This document shows, in pieces, positions 46,027 to 57,614 of a DNA stretch of 64,000 bases (positions are counted from its first letter, which is position 1; each line of letters begins with the position of its first letter). The stretch comes from Avena insularis (lineage: Eukaryota > Streptophyta > Magnoliopsida > Poales > Poaceae): assembly GCA_023614405.1 (NCBI GenBank), contig CM042694.1, positions 91,743,285 to 91,807,284 on the forward strand, read 5' to 3'. Position numbers and translations under genes: made by a program. The notes under the pieces are model-generated. The model did not search any database. It saw only the letters and a program-made list of their open reading frames with translations, and was not told the DNA's origin.

Positions 46027-47640
46027 TTAGGGTGATTTGAGCACCACGTCAGCCCCTGAGCCCCCTCGAGCCTTAGACCCGTCAAAAAAGAGGGTCCAAT
46101 ATTCCGACTCAGGGAGGATCATATTCTCCTTCGTCTTTGTCCAATCGGCAACAAAGTCAGCAAGGATCTGGGATTTGATCGCTGTCTGAGGTTTGTACTC
46201 AATATCGAAAGCTGAAAGCTCTATGCCCCATTTGGTGACGCGTCCTATCGCGTCGGTGTTGTTGATTATGTCTCTCATGGGAGATTTTCTCACCACAGTA
46301 ATTGGATGCTCCTGAAAATAGTGTCGTAACTTACGAGATGCTAGGAAAACACCGTAAGCCAACTTTTGATAGTGCGGATATTGCTGTTTTGATTCTGTCA
46401 AGACCTCGCTGACAAAGTAAGTCGGACGCTGCACCAGGTGTTCCTGATTTTCCTCTGGTGTCTCCACCACCATGACGATACTAACGACCTTATTTGTCGC
46501 AGCAATATAAAGCAACATCGGTTCCCGAGGTTCCGGCGCTGCGAGGATAGGAGCAGATGAGAGTACTTTCTTCAGGTCTTGTAGTGCAGCTTCATCTTCG
46601 TCAGTCCAGACAAAATCTTTGGTCTTCTTCAGGAGTTTGTATAGTGGTGTGACTCTTTCACCAAGACGGCTTACAAATCGACTGACCGCAACAATGCAAC
46701 CAGTTAATCTTTGTACGTCCTTCAGGCGAGTTGGCCTGAAAATATTGAGTATAGCCTTGATTTTGTCATGGTTCACCACTATTCCTCTTTGAGACACGAT
46801 GAAACCTAACAACTTTCTGGCTGGTATTCCAAAGAAGCATTTCTTCGGGTTAAGCATGATGTTGTATTTACGTAGATTGGCGAACGTTTCCTCCAAGTCG
46901 GAAATGAGTGTTTCCTTCTTTTTGGACATCACCGCGATATCATCCACGTATGCATGTACATTGCATCCGAGTTGGTCGTGGAGGCAACGCTGCATCTTGC
47001 GCTGGTACGTAGCTCCTGCGTTCTTCAGCCCAAAGGGCATCGTAACAAAACAGAAGGTTTCAAAGGGGATTATGAATGAAGTTTTGACTTTGCCAGATTC
47101 CTTCATCCGGATTTGGTGATAGCCGGACTATGCGTCGAGAAAATAGAGGAGTTCCGAGCCTGTCGTAGAATGGATAACTTGATCAATTCTAGGCAGAGCG
47201 AACAGATCTTTTGGACAAGCCTTGTTCAAGGCAGTATAATCAACACACATCCTTAAATCAGTGGTGTCCTTTTTAGGGACCATTACAGGATTGACCGACC
47301 ACTCAGTGTGGATGACCTCTTCTATGAATCCGGCTAACTCGAGCCGTGCTAGTTCCTTAGCTATTGCCTTACGCTTTTCGTCGCAAAACCGTCGTAAGGA
47401 CTGTTTGACGGGTTTAGCGTTCGGGTTTACATTTAGAGAGTGCTCGGCAAGTTCCCTAGGTACTCCGGTCATGTCAGATGGCTGCCATGCGAAGATATCT
47501 TGATTTGCTTGGAGGAACTTGACGAGCGCGCTTTCCTATGCGCTATCTAGGCCTACGCCTATCTGGGTCACCTTGGAGGGGTCATCATCCTTCAACGGCG
47601 CTTTCTTCGTCTGAAGCACAGAAAGACGTTCAGAGATTTT
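46027..47640 (-). pseudogene. pol: Tat-type pol: reverse transcriptase and RNase H
   Basis: Minus frame. The N-terminal part (47640-47128) reads MTGVPRELAEHSLNVNP and DLRMCVDYTALNKACPKDLF. After a stop at FLDA*SGYHQIRM (about 47127) the main block runs 47106-46027 with MPFGLKNAGATYQRKMQ, the active site HAYVDDIAVMSK, and RNase H stretches PTYFVSEVLTESKQQYP and ILADFVADW. Stops lie near 47535, 47127 and 46026 in one otherwise continuous frame, so decay is by few point changes. Confidence 0.9.
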
Positions 47641-47870
47641 ACACGAATGTTTATGGTGAAGCACAGAAATCTGTTTCGGGACAGCAACTTTCCCAATCAT
47701 TACTTCTCTCTCATTAGAGGTTACTCTTGGCACAAAAAGCAAATAAAAAGGATAAGAAGTGGTTATTACTGAAGTAATAACTTCCAAGACTCTTCTAAAA
47801 CCTTTGGGTTATCTCCCAATAAGTACTTTTCTTTAACGCCTTTAAGTTAGGCATGAGAAGCAAGAAAGAA

Positions 47871-48494
47871 TCAAGTGTTCTCAAATGAAGAAGCATTAAG
47901 ATTAATACCAGAAATATCTTCAACAAGGCAAGGTATATCATCCAAATAAGTTCTAGAGGATCCTCTCTCAGTGCTCTTAGGTTCACTACTTTCATCAAAC
48001 GGGTTTTCAGGAACGATCCAATCAAGATTCTTTTCTATGGCTTCATGCATTGCTACTAGTTTAAAGGGTATTGGTATCTTAGGTTCCTCCCCATTAGGTT
48101 CGGTTTTGTTCATCTTTTCTTGTGTACCAACAACATCTACACATGAGCCTAGCATATTGAAACGTTCAAAGACTTTCCTAGCTTCCTTGGCAACATCATA
48201 GAACTTCTTAAACAAAGTTTCTAGAATAAAATCCCTCTTTTCAGGGTCCTCAATTTCTTTAAGCTTAAGAAACATTACTTGCATTAAGGGGTTGAGGTTA
48301 ACAAACCTAGCTTCTAACATGTGAATTAAAGAAGCTGCAGCAATCTCATAGTTTGGAGCAAGTTCTATAAGGGATCTATCCTCAGTATCCTCATGTTTAC
48401 TAACATGATTAAAGACTTCTTCAATATTATCTTTCCCAATTATAGAACCACTACCAATTGAAAGGTCTTTCAGGGTGAATTTAGGGATCAACAT
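47871..48494 (-). CDS. Intact 207-codon ORF of element X, unknown function
   Basis: Minus strand; ATG at 48494, stop at 47871. It starts about 200 bases inside the PBS, where gag is normally found. MLIPKFTLKDLSIGSGSIIG is followed by a mostly helical, charged region (KLKEIEDPEKRDFILETLFK) and an acidic C-terminal end. I see no gag core, zinc knuckle, protease site or membrane segment. It has no internal stop, unlike most pol remnants nearby. It could be a divergent gag-like or accessory protein; I do not recognise it. Confidence 0.55.
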   Translation of the reverse strand: MLIPKFTLKDLSIGSGSIIGKDNIEEVFNHVSKHEDTEDRSLIELAPNYEIAAASLIHMLEARFVNLNPLMQVMFLKLKEIEDPEKRDFILETLFKKFYDVAKEARKVFERFNMLGSCVDVVGTQEKMNKTEPNGEEPKIPIPFKLVAMHEAIEKNLDWIVPENPFDESSEPKSTERGSSRTYLDDIPCLVEDISGINLNASSFENT

Positions 48495-48695
48495 GGTGAG
48501 CTAAGGAAGAGGTGACAACTACAGGAGACTTAATTTTTGTGTGTTTTTGAATAAGAAAGCAAACTAGTAAAACTAATTTTTTGTGTGCTTTTGATAAAGA
48601 AACAAGCAAACAAAGCAAAAAGAAACTAAGCAAAACAAAAATAACAAAGTAAAGGGATTGGTTATGAGGGACTCCCCTTGTGAAGATGTCCTTGA

Positions 48696-48714
48696 CTCCC
48701 CGGCAACGGCGCCA
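48696..48714 (-). other. Primer-binding site of X
   Basis: The minus strand reads TGGCGCCGTTGCCGGGGAG, 11 bases inside the 5' LTR; the Athila-type form. Confidence 0.82.
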
Positions 48715-48725
48715 GAAAATATGCT

Positions 48726-50312
48726 TGATGGCCCAAAATATATCGAGCTCGTTGGGGAACCCCAAGAGGAAGGTATGATGAGCACAAGACAAGTTTTCCC
48801 TCAAGACGAAACCAAGGTTATCAATCCAGAGGAGCAAGGAAACACCCCAAAGGTGTAGCTAGCTGAACGCTAAGGTATGCGACTATCGGTGCCAGAGAAC
48901 GTGGAGACTGCACAACACAACCACGTAACTCATTCCCAACTTGCGATGAGGTTGTCAATCTCACCGGTTTTGCTGAAAACAAAGGATTAAACGTATCGAA
49001 TGGAAGGAAGTAATAGTTTGTAAAAAGTAAACACAAAGCATAAAATAGTTTGTAGATTGTATGTAAAGAAAAGGACCGAGATCCATAGTTCACTAGAGGT
49101 GGCTCTCCTTAGATAGATAACATGCTGGGTGAACAAATTACAGCGGGGCAATTGACAAACATCGAGAAAGCAATACATGCATATACTAATCATCTTGACT
49201 CCTTTGAGATTCAATTGGGCATTACAACATTATACATAGACCGCCATCCAACTGCATCTATGACTAATAATCCACCTTCAGGTTATCATCCGAACCCCCT
49301 CCAGTATTAAGTTGCAAGCAACAGATTATTGCTTTACAAATTGCGTGTAATGTAAACAATACGATTGTTCTATGAACAAAGGATTGTTGTTTTCTCCCTA
49401 GTAGCAACAACACATCTAGTACCTTAGAGATTTCTGTCACTTCCCTAGATTACCAGAGGCATGGACCCACTATCGAGCATAAATACTAACTCTTGGAGTT
49501 GCTAGCATCTACTTGGCCAAGATAGCTACTAACAACGGAAAGCATGCAAGATCACAAATAACAAAGACATGATAGAATCAATAATCAATCTGAAATAGCC
49601 TCTCAATATGCATCGGATCCCCGCAAACACAACATGCAGAATTACAAATAGATGATCTTGATCATGAACAGAGCTCACGGGATCTAGACATGAAAGCAAA
49701 AAGGAGAAGAACCAGCCATCCAGCTACTACATGGATCCGTAGTCCAAGGATGAACTACTCAGGCATCACACCGGAGGCTTGCATGGTGATGAAGAAGGCC
49801 TCCAGGCTGAATTCCCCTCTCCAGCAGGGTGCCGAGAAGAGCTTCAGATCCCTCCCGGTCAAGGGTTGGAGATGACGGCAGCTACAGACTCTTTCGTGGA
49901 TTTTTGATCGGGTACTTAGGGTTTTGGTCCCGAGGGCAATATATAGGCGGAAGGAGAGGCCGAGGGGGTGCTGGGGTCGGCCAGACCACCCCCTGGCACG
50001 GGTCAGGCCTGGCCGCGCGGCCAGATGGTGTGGCCGGCCCCCATCCCTTTTCCTTCTCGTATTCTGGCATCTGATGACTTCCGGAAAAATAGGCACTTTG
50101 GCTTTTGTCCCGTCCAATTCCGAGAATATTTATTTTCTGACTTTCCTAGAACCAAAAACAGTAGAAAACAAGCAACTGGCACTGTGGCTCTTGTTAATAG
50201 GTTAGTCCAAGAAATCATATGAAAAGTACTTCAAAGTGTGGACAAAACACAAGAAGGTGGATAGAACCAAGCATGGAACATCAAAAATTATAGATACGTT
50301 TGCAATGTATCA
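48726..50312 (-). repeat. 5' LTR of X
   Basis: 1587 bp with TG...CA ends (TGATGGCCC...AATGTATCA), followed by the target duplication GGGGC. Confidence 0.93.
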
Positions 50313-50358
50313 GGGGCGTAGAGTAAAATTTATTGTTTTTATACGCGGAACCCCAACT
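50313..50358 (+). repeat. Last part of Y's 5' LTR
   Basis: Begins with the second copy of X's target duplication (50313-50317) and continues Y's LTR to its end. It matches about 56664-56709 in the 3' LTR. Confidence 0.9.
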
Positions 50359-50359
50359 G

Positions 50360-50371
50360 TGGTATCAGAGC
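50360..50371 (+). other. Primer-binding site of Y
   Basis: TGGTATCAGAGC, one base after the LTR end, as in the Angela-type element. Confidence 0.92.
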
Positions 50372-51476
50372 TAGATCTATGCGTAGTAATGCTAGTACGG
50401 GTAGAACACACGAGATGTAGCGTGTGGGCGTTGATCTTTTAGTTGTTACCCTCCCATGTGTACTTGTCTATACCACAGTAATGCTTGATGAAGCGCCCCC
50501 CAACCGACTTTACACGTTCATTCGCGAGACTGGTCCACGCTTGACATACGGCTTGTACCGTATAAAATGGCTTAGGGGGGTGTCTGTCTCTCTCGCATTA
50601 GGTGGTATGCCATTTGCAACGGAGGGCCACGAAAGGGGTGTAGTAGAGACAACTACTTGATCAACGTTGTGCTGAAAGTTCGTAGGTAAGAACGGTTCTT
50701 GTGCGAAAGCCCATTCAGCCACATAAAACATGCAAAGATAAAGTAGAGGCATCTAACTTTGTTTTACAGGGGGCGTTGCTTTTTGATATGATTGTGGCAA
50801 AGGTAAAGTGATTACCTTTTGTTACGTAGTAGTAGATTGTCACAGAGGTGACGAACTACCACGCCAGAATGACACCGGTACCCTGGTGTCTACGGCGCCG
50901 GATCCCTGGTGCCGGAACCCGGTGACAGCGGATGGAGATCACGACGTGAAGGACCATACCACATAGCATTTACATTCAATGTTATTGTTTGTATGTCTTA
51001 TTGTGTGCTAGTATTAGATACTCGACGGTAGCCTAATAAGATGATCCCTGTTAAAATTACCAACGATTGTGTTCCCCCTTAGTGTGCACCACCAAGAAAG
51101 TTCTTCGGTATGAGGCGATCCAGGTTACAGTCTGGTGTCAGACATATCTACGTTCGCATATAGTGGGTGTAAGCCATGTTGCACAGCGAATACACTAAGG
51201 TTGAGTTGGCGAGCCTAGCACGCCACAGAAGCGTGGCCTTGGAACACGGATGGTCGAAAGATCGAGCATGAGTCGCATGAATTCTGTGACCGACATTTAG
51301 CATCCACCTTTGAACCCACATCGATGGCCATGATCAATCGGGGGAGATGTGGCTGATAGGGGTCGTGTTATCACTAGGAACCCTTTTTGGGGATAGGTGT
51401 TTCTGAGTGGAGTTATTATTAACTCATTTAATTATAAACTTAGTCTAAATTACTTTTGCAATTATAAAATTAGAAA
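50372..51476 (+). other. Leader of Y, noncoding
   Basis: 1.1 kb untranslated leader, alignable in parts with the leader of the Angela-type element (from TAGATCTATGCGTAG onward). No long ORF. This is where copia elements carry dimerisation and packaging signals; none can be picked out by eye. Confidence 0.6.
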
Positions 51477-52184
51477 ATGGTTCTTCCCGAGATTACCTTT
51501 CCTATCGACAATTGGTTAAAAGGAGAAAATCTCAAGTTAGATGGATCCAACTTTTCTGCATGGGTCATACGCCTATTTGATCTCCTTGATGAGAACAATG
51601 TAGCTGACTACATGATCTGCGAGATGTATTTGGAGCCACCCTATTCTCATGAGACCCAGGAGCAGCGGGATCTGCATTATCATCGTCGTGTGATGGCCAC
51701 ATTTATATCAATGACCATGCGCCTCGGAATGGAGGATGGGCTATGGCCAATGGTGGGAAGTCTCAAGCCCCGAGTGGTCATGGCACATCTGAGATCGCAT
51801 TTCGTGGAACAAGTGCGCATGTGGGAGTATGAGCTGATGGGGGACTTCCTCTCCATAAAGATGGAGGAGGGCTCCTCACTGGATGAGCACTTATTGCGCA
51901 TCTACGATGCGTACATGAGTCTGGCATATTACCTGGACAACTGGTTCTCAAGCTCATTTGCGATGGGAGTTGTGCTACGGTCGCTTCCACCAAGCTTACA
52001 AGCACAAGTCAGGATCTGCATTATGAGAGGCGACACGGAAACACTGGATTTCCTCGAGTTCATATCACATTTCAGAAATGTGGTAGACGAAACCAACGTT
52101 GCTGGAGTCGTCAACGACAATGGTATATATTTGATATACAGTTTTATAAATGTTATAATCTTGCAAACACATTTGCAGTGTTAA
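51477..52184 (+). CDS. gag: copia gag ORF of Y, intact
   Basis: Intact ORF of 235 codons starting MVLPEITFPIDNWLKGENLK. It has the copia gag features LDGSNFSAWVIRLFDLLDEN near residue 21 and LRSHFVEQVRMWEYELMGDF near 105, and LPPSLQAQVR near 167. A conventional zinc knuckle is absent. A candidate intron (donor after 52122, GGTATATAT; acceptor ending 52220, AAAACAG) would replace the last residues with GPSA and a stop, giving 219 aa. The protein should form virus-like particles; an intact gag beside dead pol fits an element relying on pol in trans. Confidence 0.8.
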   Translation: MVLPEITFPIDNWLKGENLKLDGSNFSAWVIRLFDLLDENNVADYMICEMYLEPPYSHETQEQRDLHYHRRVMATFISMTMRLGMEDGLWPMVGSLKPRVVMAHLRSHFVEQVRMWEYELMGDFLSIKMEEGSSLDEHLLRIYDAYMSLAYYLDNWFSSSFAMGVVLRSLPPSLQAQVRICIMRGDTETLDFLEFISHFRNVVDETNVAGVVNDNGIYLIYSFINVIILQTHLQC

Positions 52185-52220
52185 GTATATTTGATACTTG
52201 TTCTGTTTTGCTGAAAACAG

Positions 52221-53900
52221 GTCCTTCTGCATGAGAGGTGCTTGCTAGAGAGGAGGTGACATTGCGTGTTGATGGCGAGCATGATGTTGATGGCCGACGA
52301 CACTCTCCCTCGACATTTATCATTTAGTTTATGTTTTAGGATGATTATTGTAATCAAGAGATTGTGAACTTCTTTAGTGAGTCTCACACTTCGTGAGACG
52401 GTTATTCATATGAGTTTGTAACAAACAGTTGTTCTGCTTTTATGAATGATTTATATTCGTGTTCATATCTTGTTTGATTACTTATGAATTATGCTTTTAT
52501 TTTGAAACTAATTGATAATGCATGAACATTTGTAAAACATTAAAATGCCTTGTTTAAAATACCCGACTTAAATGATATTTCATTAATGAATGAAAACTAT
52601 TGTTTAGATTCAAAGTTATGTGATAATATGTGAAAGTCATTCGATTTCTTATCATATATAAATCATTCCTAAGTTCGGCAAAATAACTTGAACACCGTGT
52701 ATTACTTGAATACAAAGTTTTTAAAGAATTGTTAAAAGTAAATACATATTCGATGTATTGGATTTTAATGAAAATGGTAATTATCATTATATGATTGTTT
52801 AAATATGTAAAGTAGTTTACCAAAGGAAACATGAATATGAAACTATTTGATTTGATCAAAGTGTTTCATCAACAAAGGGTATAAATATAAAAGAGAATCC
52901 AGTTACTATGATTTGATCAATAGTAATGAAATTCGACTTTATAAGAATGGCATAAAAGAAATTGTGGAATGCAAAGCATTATGAAACGTCAGAATGTAGA
53001 GCATCATAATGTGATATTAGATATCAAAGGGGTTGAATAGAAGGCACGAAATAAATCTATGTAGTGTAGATGTAGATGTAGATGTAGAGACCATTAGTTA
53101 AATAGTTAGCACTCAATTAGAATATAGTGAACCATTCAAATTCGTGAGAGTTTTGGGGTTATTCAATATAACCAAAACAATGGCGAATAAGTCCTTGTAG
53201 AGTATTCATTGGAAACTTTGAATACGAAATCCATAGCTAAACCAAAAGAAAAGCAAAACTTGTATTGCTTGGATTTTGGTACATTCTTGAGAAAGCTCAC
53301 ATTTAGTGATACTTCCTGATTATGGAGCAAATGGAAATTAGTGTAAAACGCGATGAGGATTCAAAACCCTGCATCAGAGTGTTGAGAAGCACAACGAACA
53401 ACATTCCTGAACGATTCTCTTCATAGAAGGAAAGAATCAATGATTTTGATCATTGTGTTTTCCCCACTAGTGTTTTCACTACATGAAGTAGGATTCAAAA
53501 TGTAATCCATATCTTGTATGGAGACATTTGTGAATCATTTGTCATGATTCTTGGAATGTGACATACCTACGAACTACTAAGGAAATAATGGTAAACTAGA
53601 ATTGTGAGAAATCCTATGAGCAAAATTCACTTGAGATTAGAAAGCAATTCGTTGCTGAATCTCACAAGTAAGAGATTACTTGAATTTTCCCCAATGACTA
53701 CAAAGCCATAAGGAAAAAGGGGTGAATGACAAAAGCACAATTTGTCAAGTATTGGATAAATTCAAATGAATTTGATTCATGTGTGCTAAATGTCTAGTGG
53801 ATTTAAAACTAGTAAAGTACTAGTGTCTCATAGTAAATCTCCAAATTTGATATTTGATCAAAGTTTTTGAAGTTATTCAAAATAGTGAGTAGATATGCAA
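52221..53900 (+). other. Relic internal DNA of Y, no readable pol
   Basis: AT-rich sequence with no coding frame. It includes a GTAGAT hexamer run (about 53062-53088). It occupies the place of protease, integrase and early RT but is too decayed to translate. Confidence 0.55.
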
Positions 53901-54012
53901 TTTGCATAAAATTGAGTGGGACTATGTTAGTCTTCCCAAAACGATATGTTGGTAACATATTTTTGAGTGGGAGCCTATACAGTGATTCTTAAGGGTGTTA
54001 AGAACGAAAGCG
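53830..54012 (+). repeat. Tandem RT-core-like repeat in Y, two units of about 50 bp
   Basis: Units start at 53912 and 53963, each with TTGAGTGGG, the first ending near ATATGTTGGTAACATATT. Preceding sequence (TTTGATCAAAG..., about 53855) parallels the RT segment before YVDD in the Angela-type element. See Z at 60770-60930 for a four-unit version. Confidence 0.6.
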
Positions 54013-54910
54013 CAAATACTTATAAATAATGATTTATAAGATGTAGAAGTTGATAATAAGTATTTTATGATATTATGTAGTATTCCTTAAGGGATTCTGA
54101 AAGGGGTTTCAGAATAGAAGTTAATTAAGGAACTGGTCCTTAATAACTCAAATTAGGAATAACATTAAGTTTAACATCAATGGTTAAAAGAAAGAAAAGG
54201 ATGATCGTCATTCACTATGTTGAGACATAGGTTCTATCTTAGTAAACCATGATGATAACTTAGCATAATATGTGATCCAAATAAGGAACGTTTGAAAGTG
54301 ATTAGGTTCGAATCACAAAATGTTGAGCTAAGTTTTGTCCATAGTGTCTAAATAGAGAACTGCAGACATGTTTTCCAAATCCATAAAGGATGACATATCT
54401 TAAAGCATAAAGAGTTATGTTATAAGGCAATATGTTGGAAACTCCCATAGATACCGATTAAATTCAAGTAGGAAGCAAGGTGAACAAAACATCAAAAGTT
54501 GCACAGAGTGCACTAGTGTTTCGATGAATACATTTATAATAATAGATAAGGGTACCATCTAAAGTGTTGTATAATGTTATGCCGGGGCTAGTTCGCTTTT
54601 AACATAGAATGATGTGTCCCAGGGCATAGTGCCCATGAGAAAGCCCTCGAGGTTGATCTAACATCACTGTAGGCTCCTGGAATTAGGCCTCGTTCTGCTG
54701 CCATAACGACGATACATACACACAGATGCTATCATGTGATGATAAAGTATTAATGTCAATTAAGGTGACATTAGTAAGTTGCAAAGGATTTGGGACTGTA
54801 AAGTACAGACCCAATACTCAACATCTTCCATGAGCAAGCATGTTCAGGGTACTGGATATATGGTGCGAATGATTGAGAACAAATGCAGCTAGTGTATTTG
54901 TACTCTAGTG

Positions 54911-54922
54911 CAAGTGGGAGGC
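54911..54922 (+). other. Polypurine tract of Y
   Basis: CAAGTGGGAGGC directly before the 3' LTR. Confidence 0.85.
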
Positions 54923-56709
54923 TGTTGGAAATATGCCCTAGAGAAAAATAGTAGTAAGGACTATTATCATATTTCATATAGTTTATGATTAAGTTTTATA
55001 TCATGCTATAACTGTATTGAGTGGAAACATCAATACACGTGTGATATACAAACAACCAGGGGTACCCAGTGAAACTCTAGTCACTGGTTCATTGGTCAAC
55101 AGATGATCATGCTTCCTGATCATGTGGCATTTATGCCAGTTGGAAATGAGGTCATCTCATTCTGAGAATGAGATGATGAACCAATACCCAACCTAAACAT
55201 CGTGACCCGATCATGTCACGAAGTTCAATTTACGATGATTAGAAATGGATCCGCGTAGACTATTCCTTAGACCCTGAGGCTATATCAATCACTGTCTCCC
55301 GAGAGTGCTTTGATATCATCAAATGCCATATGGTAATACGGTGGTTATAAAGGTGTGTTCAGGTACTCGGAGCAAAAACGTTGAGGCAATATATGTCAAG
55401 AGCAGGATTTGTCCGTCCATGTGACGGGAAGATACTCAAGGGCCCACTCGGAGGAGTTATATCCAATAGCTGTGCAACGTGTGATTTAATCACGGGGATA
55501 TCACTTGTCGGAACGAGTCAAGTAGCATTGTTCGGTAATGATATTGAACACGACATGGTGATGTCATTGATCAGATCTCGGGCAATGCAAGTATCGAGTG
55601 ACAAAGGGAATAAGACACGACTATCCCGGTTCAAACGACGAAAGATCTTCGTGGAACGCACAGGGGTCACATGGCCATCCAGGTCCCTCTATTGATCATT
55701 GGTGCGAGAGTGTCCCGACCATGTCTAGAGTGTTCCCGAACGATCGGGTATCACGCTTAAGGGCTTTATGATGCTTAGAGAGTGTTTATAGGATCGGTAG
55801 AATCATCAAAGAAGAGTAGGGAGAAAACCGGAAGGGTTTCGGTAAGTCCGGAGGATGTTCGGAGTGGAGGTGGAAGGTGTTCCATAGCCACGGAGATTGA
55901 ATAATGTGTGAATGAATGTTAAATGTTGATTTAATCATTTATTCATAATTATTTAAGAAAGAGAAAAATCAATTTAATGGTCAAAGGCTTAATGGGCCAA
56001 TTTCTGGAGGGAGAGGGCCCATTAGGGGAAAGGAGAGAGGGAGAAGGGGCCAAGGGGTGGCCGGCCCCTAGTGGGCCAGCCCCCCTGTGCGGGGCCCATG
56101 GGGGTGGTCAGTGGCCACCCCTCCCCCCTTCCTCTCCTTTGGTCCTACCCCGGGACTTTGATGGAGGGTGTACCCCCTCCTCCCCCTATATATAGTGCGG
56201 TATTTGGCCAAGATAAATACATCAATAATCAATAAAGGTCTCCCCACTCTTGGGAGGACCTCTAATTGATATTTTACTCTCCCCCTCTCTCTCGTGACCG
56301 TGTTCCCAAGTCTAGACTGCGTGAGCGAGAGACATCTTCACCGCGGAGCACCGTCGCGCTATGGGATTTGGATCCGGGAGCTCTACTTCCGCAACTACTG
56401 CTAGATCGAGGAAGCGGGAGTCATCGTCAGGCACCGGCCATGTGTAACTCCCCGCGAGGTGTCGCACTTGAGGCACTCAAGTCGTTGGAGCCAAAGGAGC
56501 GCGAGGACTTCATCACGACCTTGAGGTCGGCTTCGGCTCGTCTACATCAACCACGCTCTCCTGAGCGTTGACAACGATTTTCGGTCTTCGAGGGTAAGTT
56601 CGTGAAAAGCCCCTCCCATTACTGTATTACTAATAGATAGGTCCTGGCAGCTTCAGGGGTTTAGGGGCATAGAGTAAAATTTATTGTTTTTATACGCGGA
56701 ACCCCAATA
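54923..56709 (+). repeat. 3' LTR of Y
   Basis: 1787 bp, TGTTGGAAAT...CCCCAATA, followed by the target duplication GTTAC. It carries the conserved hairpin pair at 55125-55138 and 55153-55175 and a TATA box at about 56186-56194. Confidence 0.93.
55125..55175 (+). repeat. Two U3 hairpins of Y
   Basis: TGGCAT-TT-ATGCCA (55125-55138), then CATCTCATT, loop CTGAG, AATGAGATG (55153-55175), 230 bases into the LTR. Same spacing as in Z and in the Angela-type LTR. Confidence 0.75.
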
Positions 56710-57614
56710 GTTACGAGTCAACACCGATCTGTCACGAGGACATTCTAGGTACGATCCCAAAACACATCCAAAGGATTTCTCCCTCCCTTTAGTCCCAAGG
56801 GCAAATGATATGTGGCAGACTACACATACCATCTAAAGAGAGAGAGATCAAACACAAATCATAAATCTATCATAGACCGGCAAGTCATATGGACACAAGA
56901 ATACATCATATTTATCACAAATTCATAATGGTGCTAGGGTTTTTCCATCTCCCCAAGAACTACTCACACATGAAAGCAATTAACAACATCATCATAGTCA
57001 AATGAATGGATAAAAGTACGGAGATAGATCTAATGCAAAACACAATTGAATCTGGAATTACAACAAGATCTAATAGATGAGAGATGGGGGTATTGGTGGT
57101 GATGGAGATGCAGCGGTTGATGATGAAGGGGATGATGCGTTGTCCTCCAATGATCCGTGAAGCAACTGGGATTTTACCCTGGCCAAGTTCCTCCTTTAGA
57201 TCCCTTTCAGATATGGTTTTTCATGGTTTCTGGTGGCTGTGAATGTCAGATCTCTCTCTAGTCTTTGCCAGGAGAAAGTATTTGACGAGACAATCATGCT
57301 GACACCTAGTACGGGCGGATGGTACAGGAAGGCTCCGCCCGTACCACCGGTCGTTATTGGTACTGGTTGCTTCTCCTTGTTTGGTATTCTCCCAGGTGCG
57401 AAGGTAAATCCATAAAATGACTTTTATCACTTAGAAATATCATATTATAACACAATATGATAGTTCCAATTGATATGTTTATATAAGACTTACAGATTTG
57501 GGATCGTGTTAAAACAGGAACAAAATGGTGCGTGCAAACACAGTGAAATACAAAGATCCCTACTCTATTTATGCAAAATCAAAAGGTAAATATGCTTCAA
57601 TTTTGGACTCATCA
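56710..57614 (-). repeat. 5' LTR of W, outer part
   Basis: Begins with the second GTTAC and ends ACTCATCA. Matches 26850-27746 of the other LTR. Confidence 0.9.
57309..57344. repeat. GTACGGGCGGA hairpin of the W 5' LTR
   Basis: Perfect 11-bp stem (57309-57319 with 57334-57344) and 14-base loop. Same geometry as at 27441 and 63732. Confidence 0.75.

Larger units (their letters stand above)
39480..47620 (-). mobile_element. Tat-lineage gypsy element, 5'-truncated, with an antisense gene
   Basis: Minus-strand order from the right: RT (about 47640-46027), RNase H/integrase (46008-44314), an antisense multi-exon gene (40545-43730, plus strand) and the 3' LTR (40194-39480). Gag, protease and 5' LTR are missing. 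On the right the pol frame runs into X sequence near 47620. Tat lineages are known for an extra ORF between pol and the 3' LTR and for a second RNase H, and both fit here. The LTR is related to the one at 12036-12601. Confidence 0.85.
35791..50312 (-). mobile_element. Element X: gypsy (Athila-like) element without readable pol
   Basis: Minus-strand element inside Y's 5' LTR, flanked by a perfect target duplication GGGGC (35786-35790 and 50313-50317). LTRs are 35791-37364 (1574 bp) and 48726-50312 (1587 bp). The Athila-type PBS is at 48696-48714, an intact ORF at 47871-48494 and the polypurine tract at 37365-37378. The interior is split by a Tat-type gypsy fragment (about 39480-47620). No gag-pol of its own is visible, so it probably moved with proteins from other elements. 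Confidence 0.93.
34052..56709 (+). mobile_element. Element Y: copia retrotransposon with intact gag ORF and relic pol
   Basis: Plus-strand element flanked by a perfect 5-base target duplication GTTAC (34047-34051 and 56710-56714). Its 5' LTR is 34052-35790 plus 50318-50358, split by element X. PBS 50360, gag 51477-52184, decayed pol DNA, polypurine tract 54911-54922, 3' LTR 54923-56709. The LTR start TGTTGGAAATATGCCCTAGA and the leader resemble the Angela-type element, but the interior lacks a readable pol. The two LTRs are about 1.78 kb each and very similar. It sits in W's 5' LTR. Confidence 0.93.
26475..57614 (-). mobile_element. Element W: Athila-like gypsy retrotransposon, host of the nest
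   Basis: Minus-strand element. Its 3' LTR is 26475-27746 (outer end missing) and its internal region 27747-33522. Its 5' LTR is split into 33523-34051 and 56715-57614 by element Y. Gag, protease, RT and an RNase H remnant are present; no integrase was recognised. The complete LTR has TGATGA...TCATCA ends. Five bases after its outer end (57615-57619, GTCAT) are a possible target duplication, but the left partner is lost with the truncation. Confidence 0.88.
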
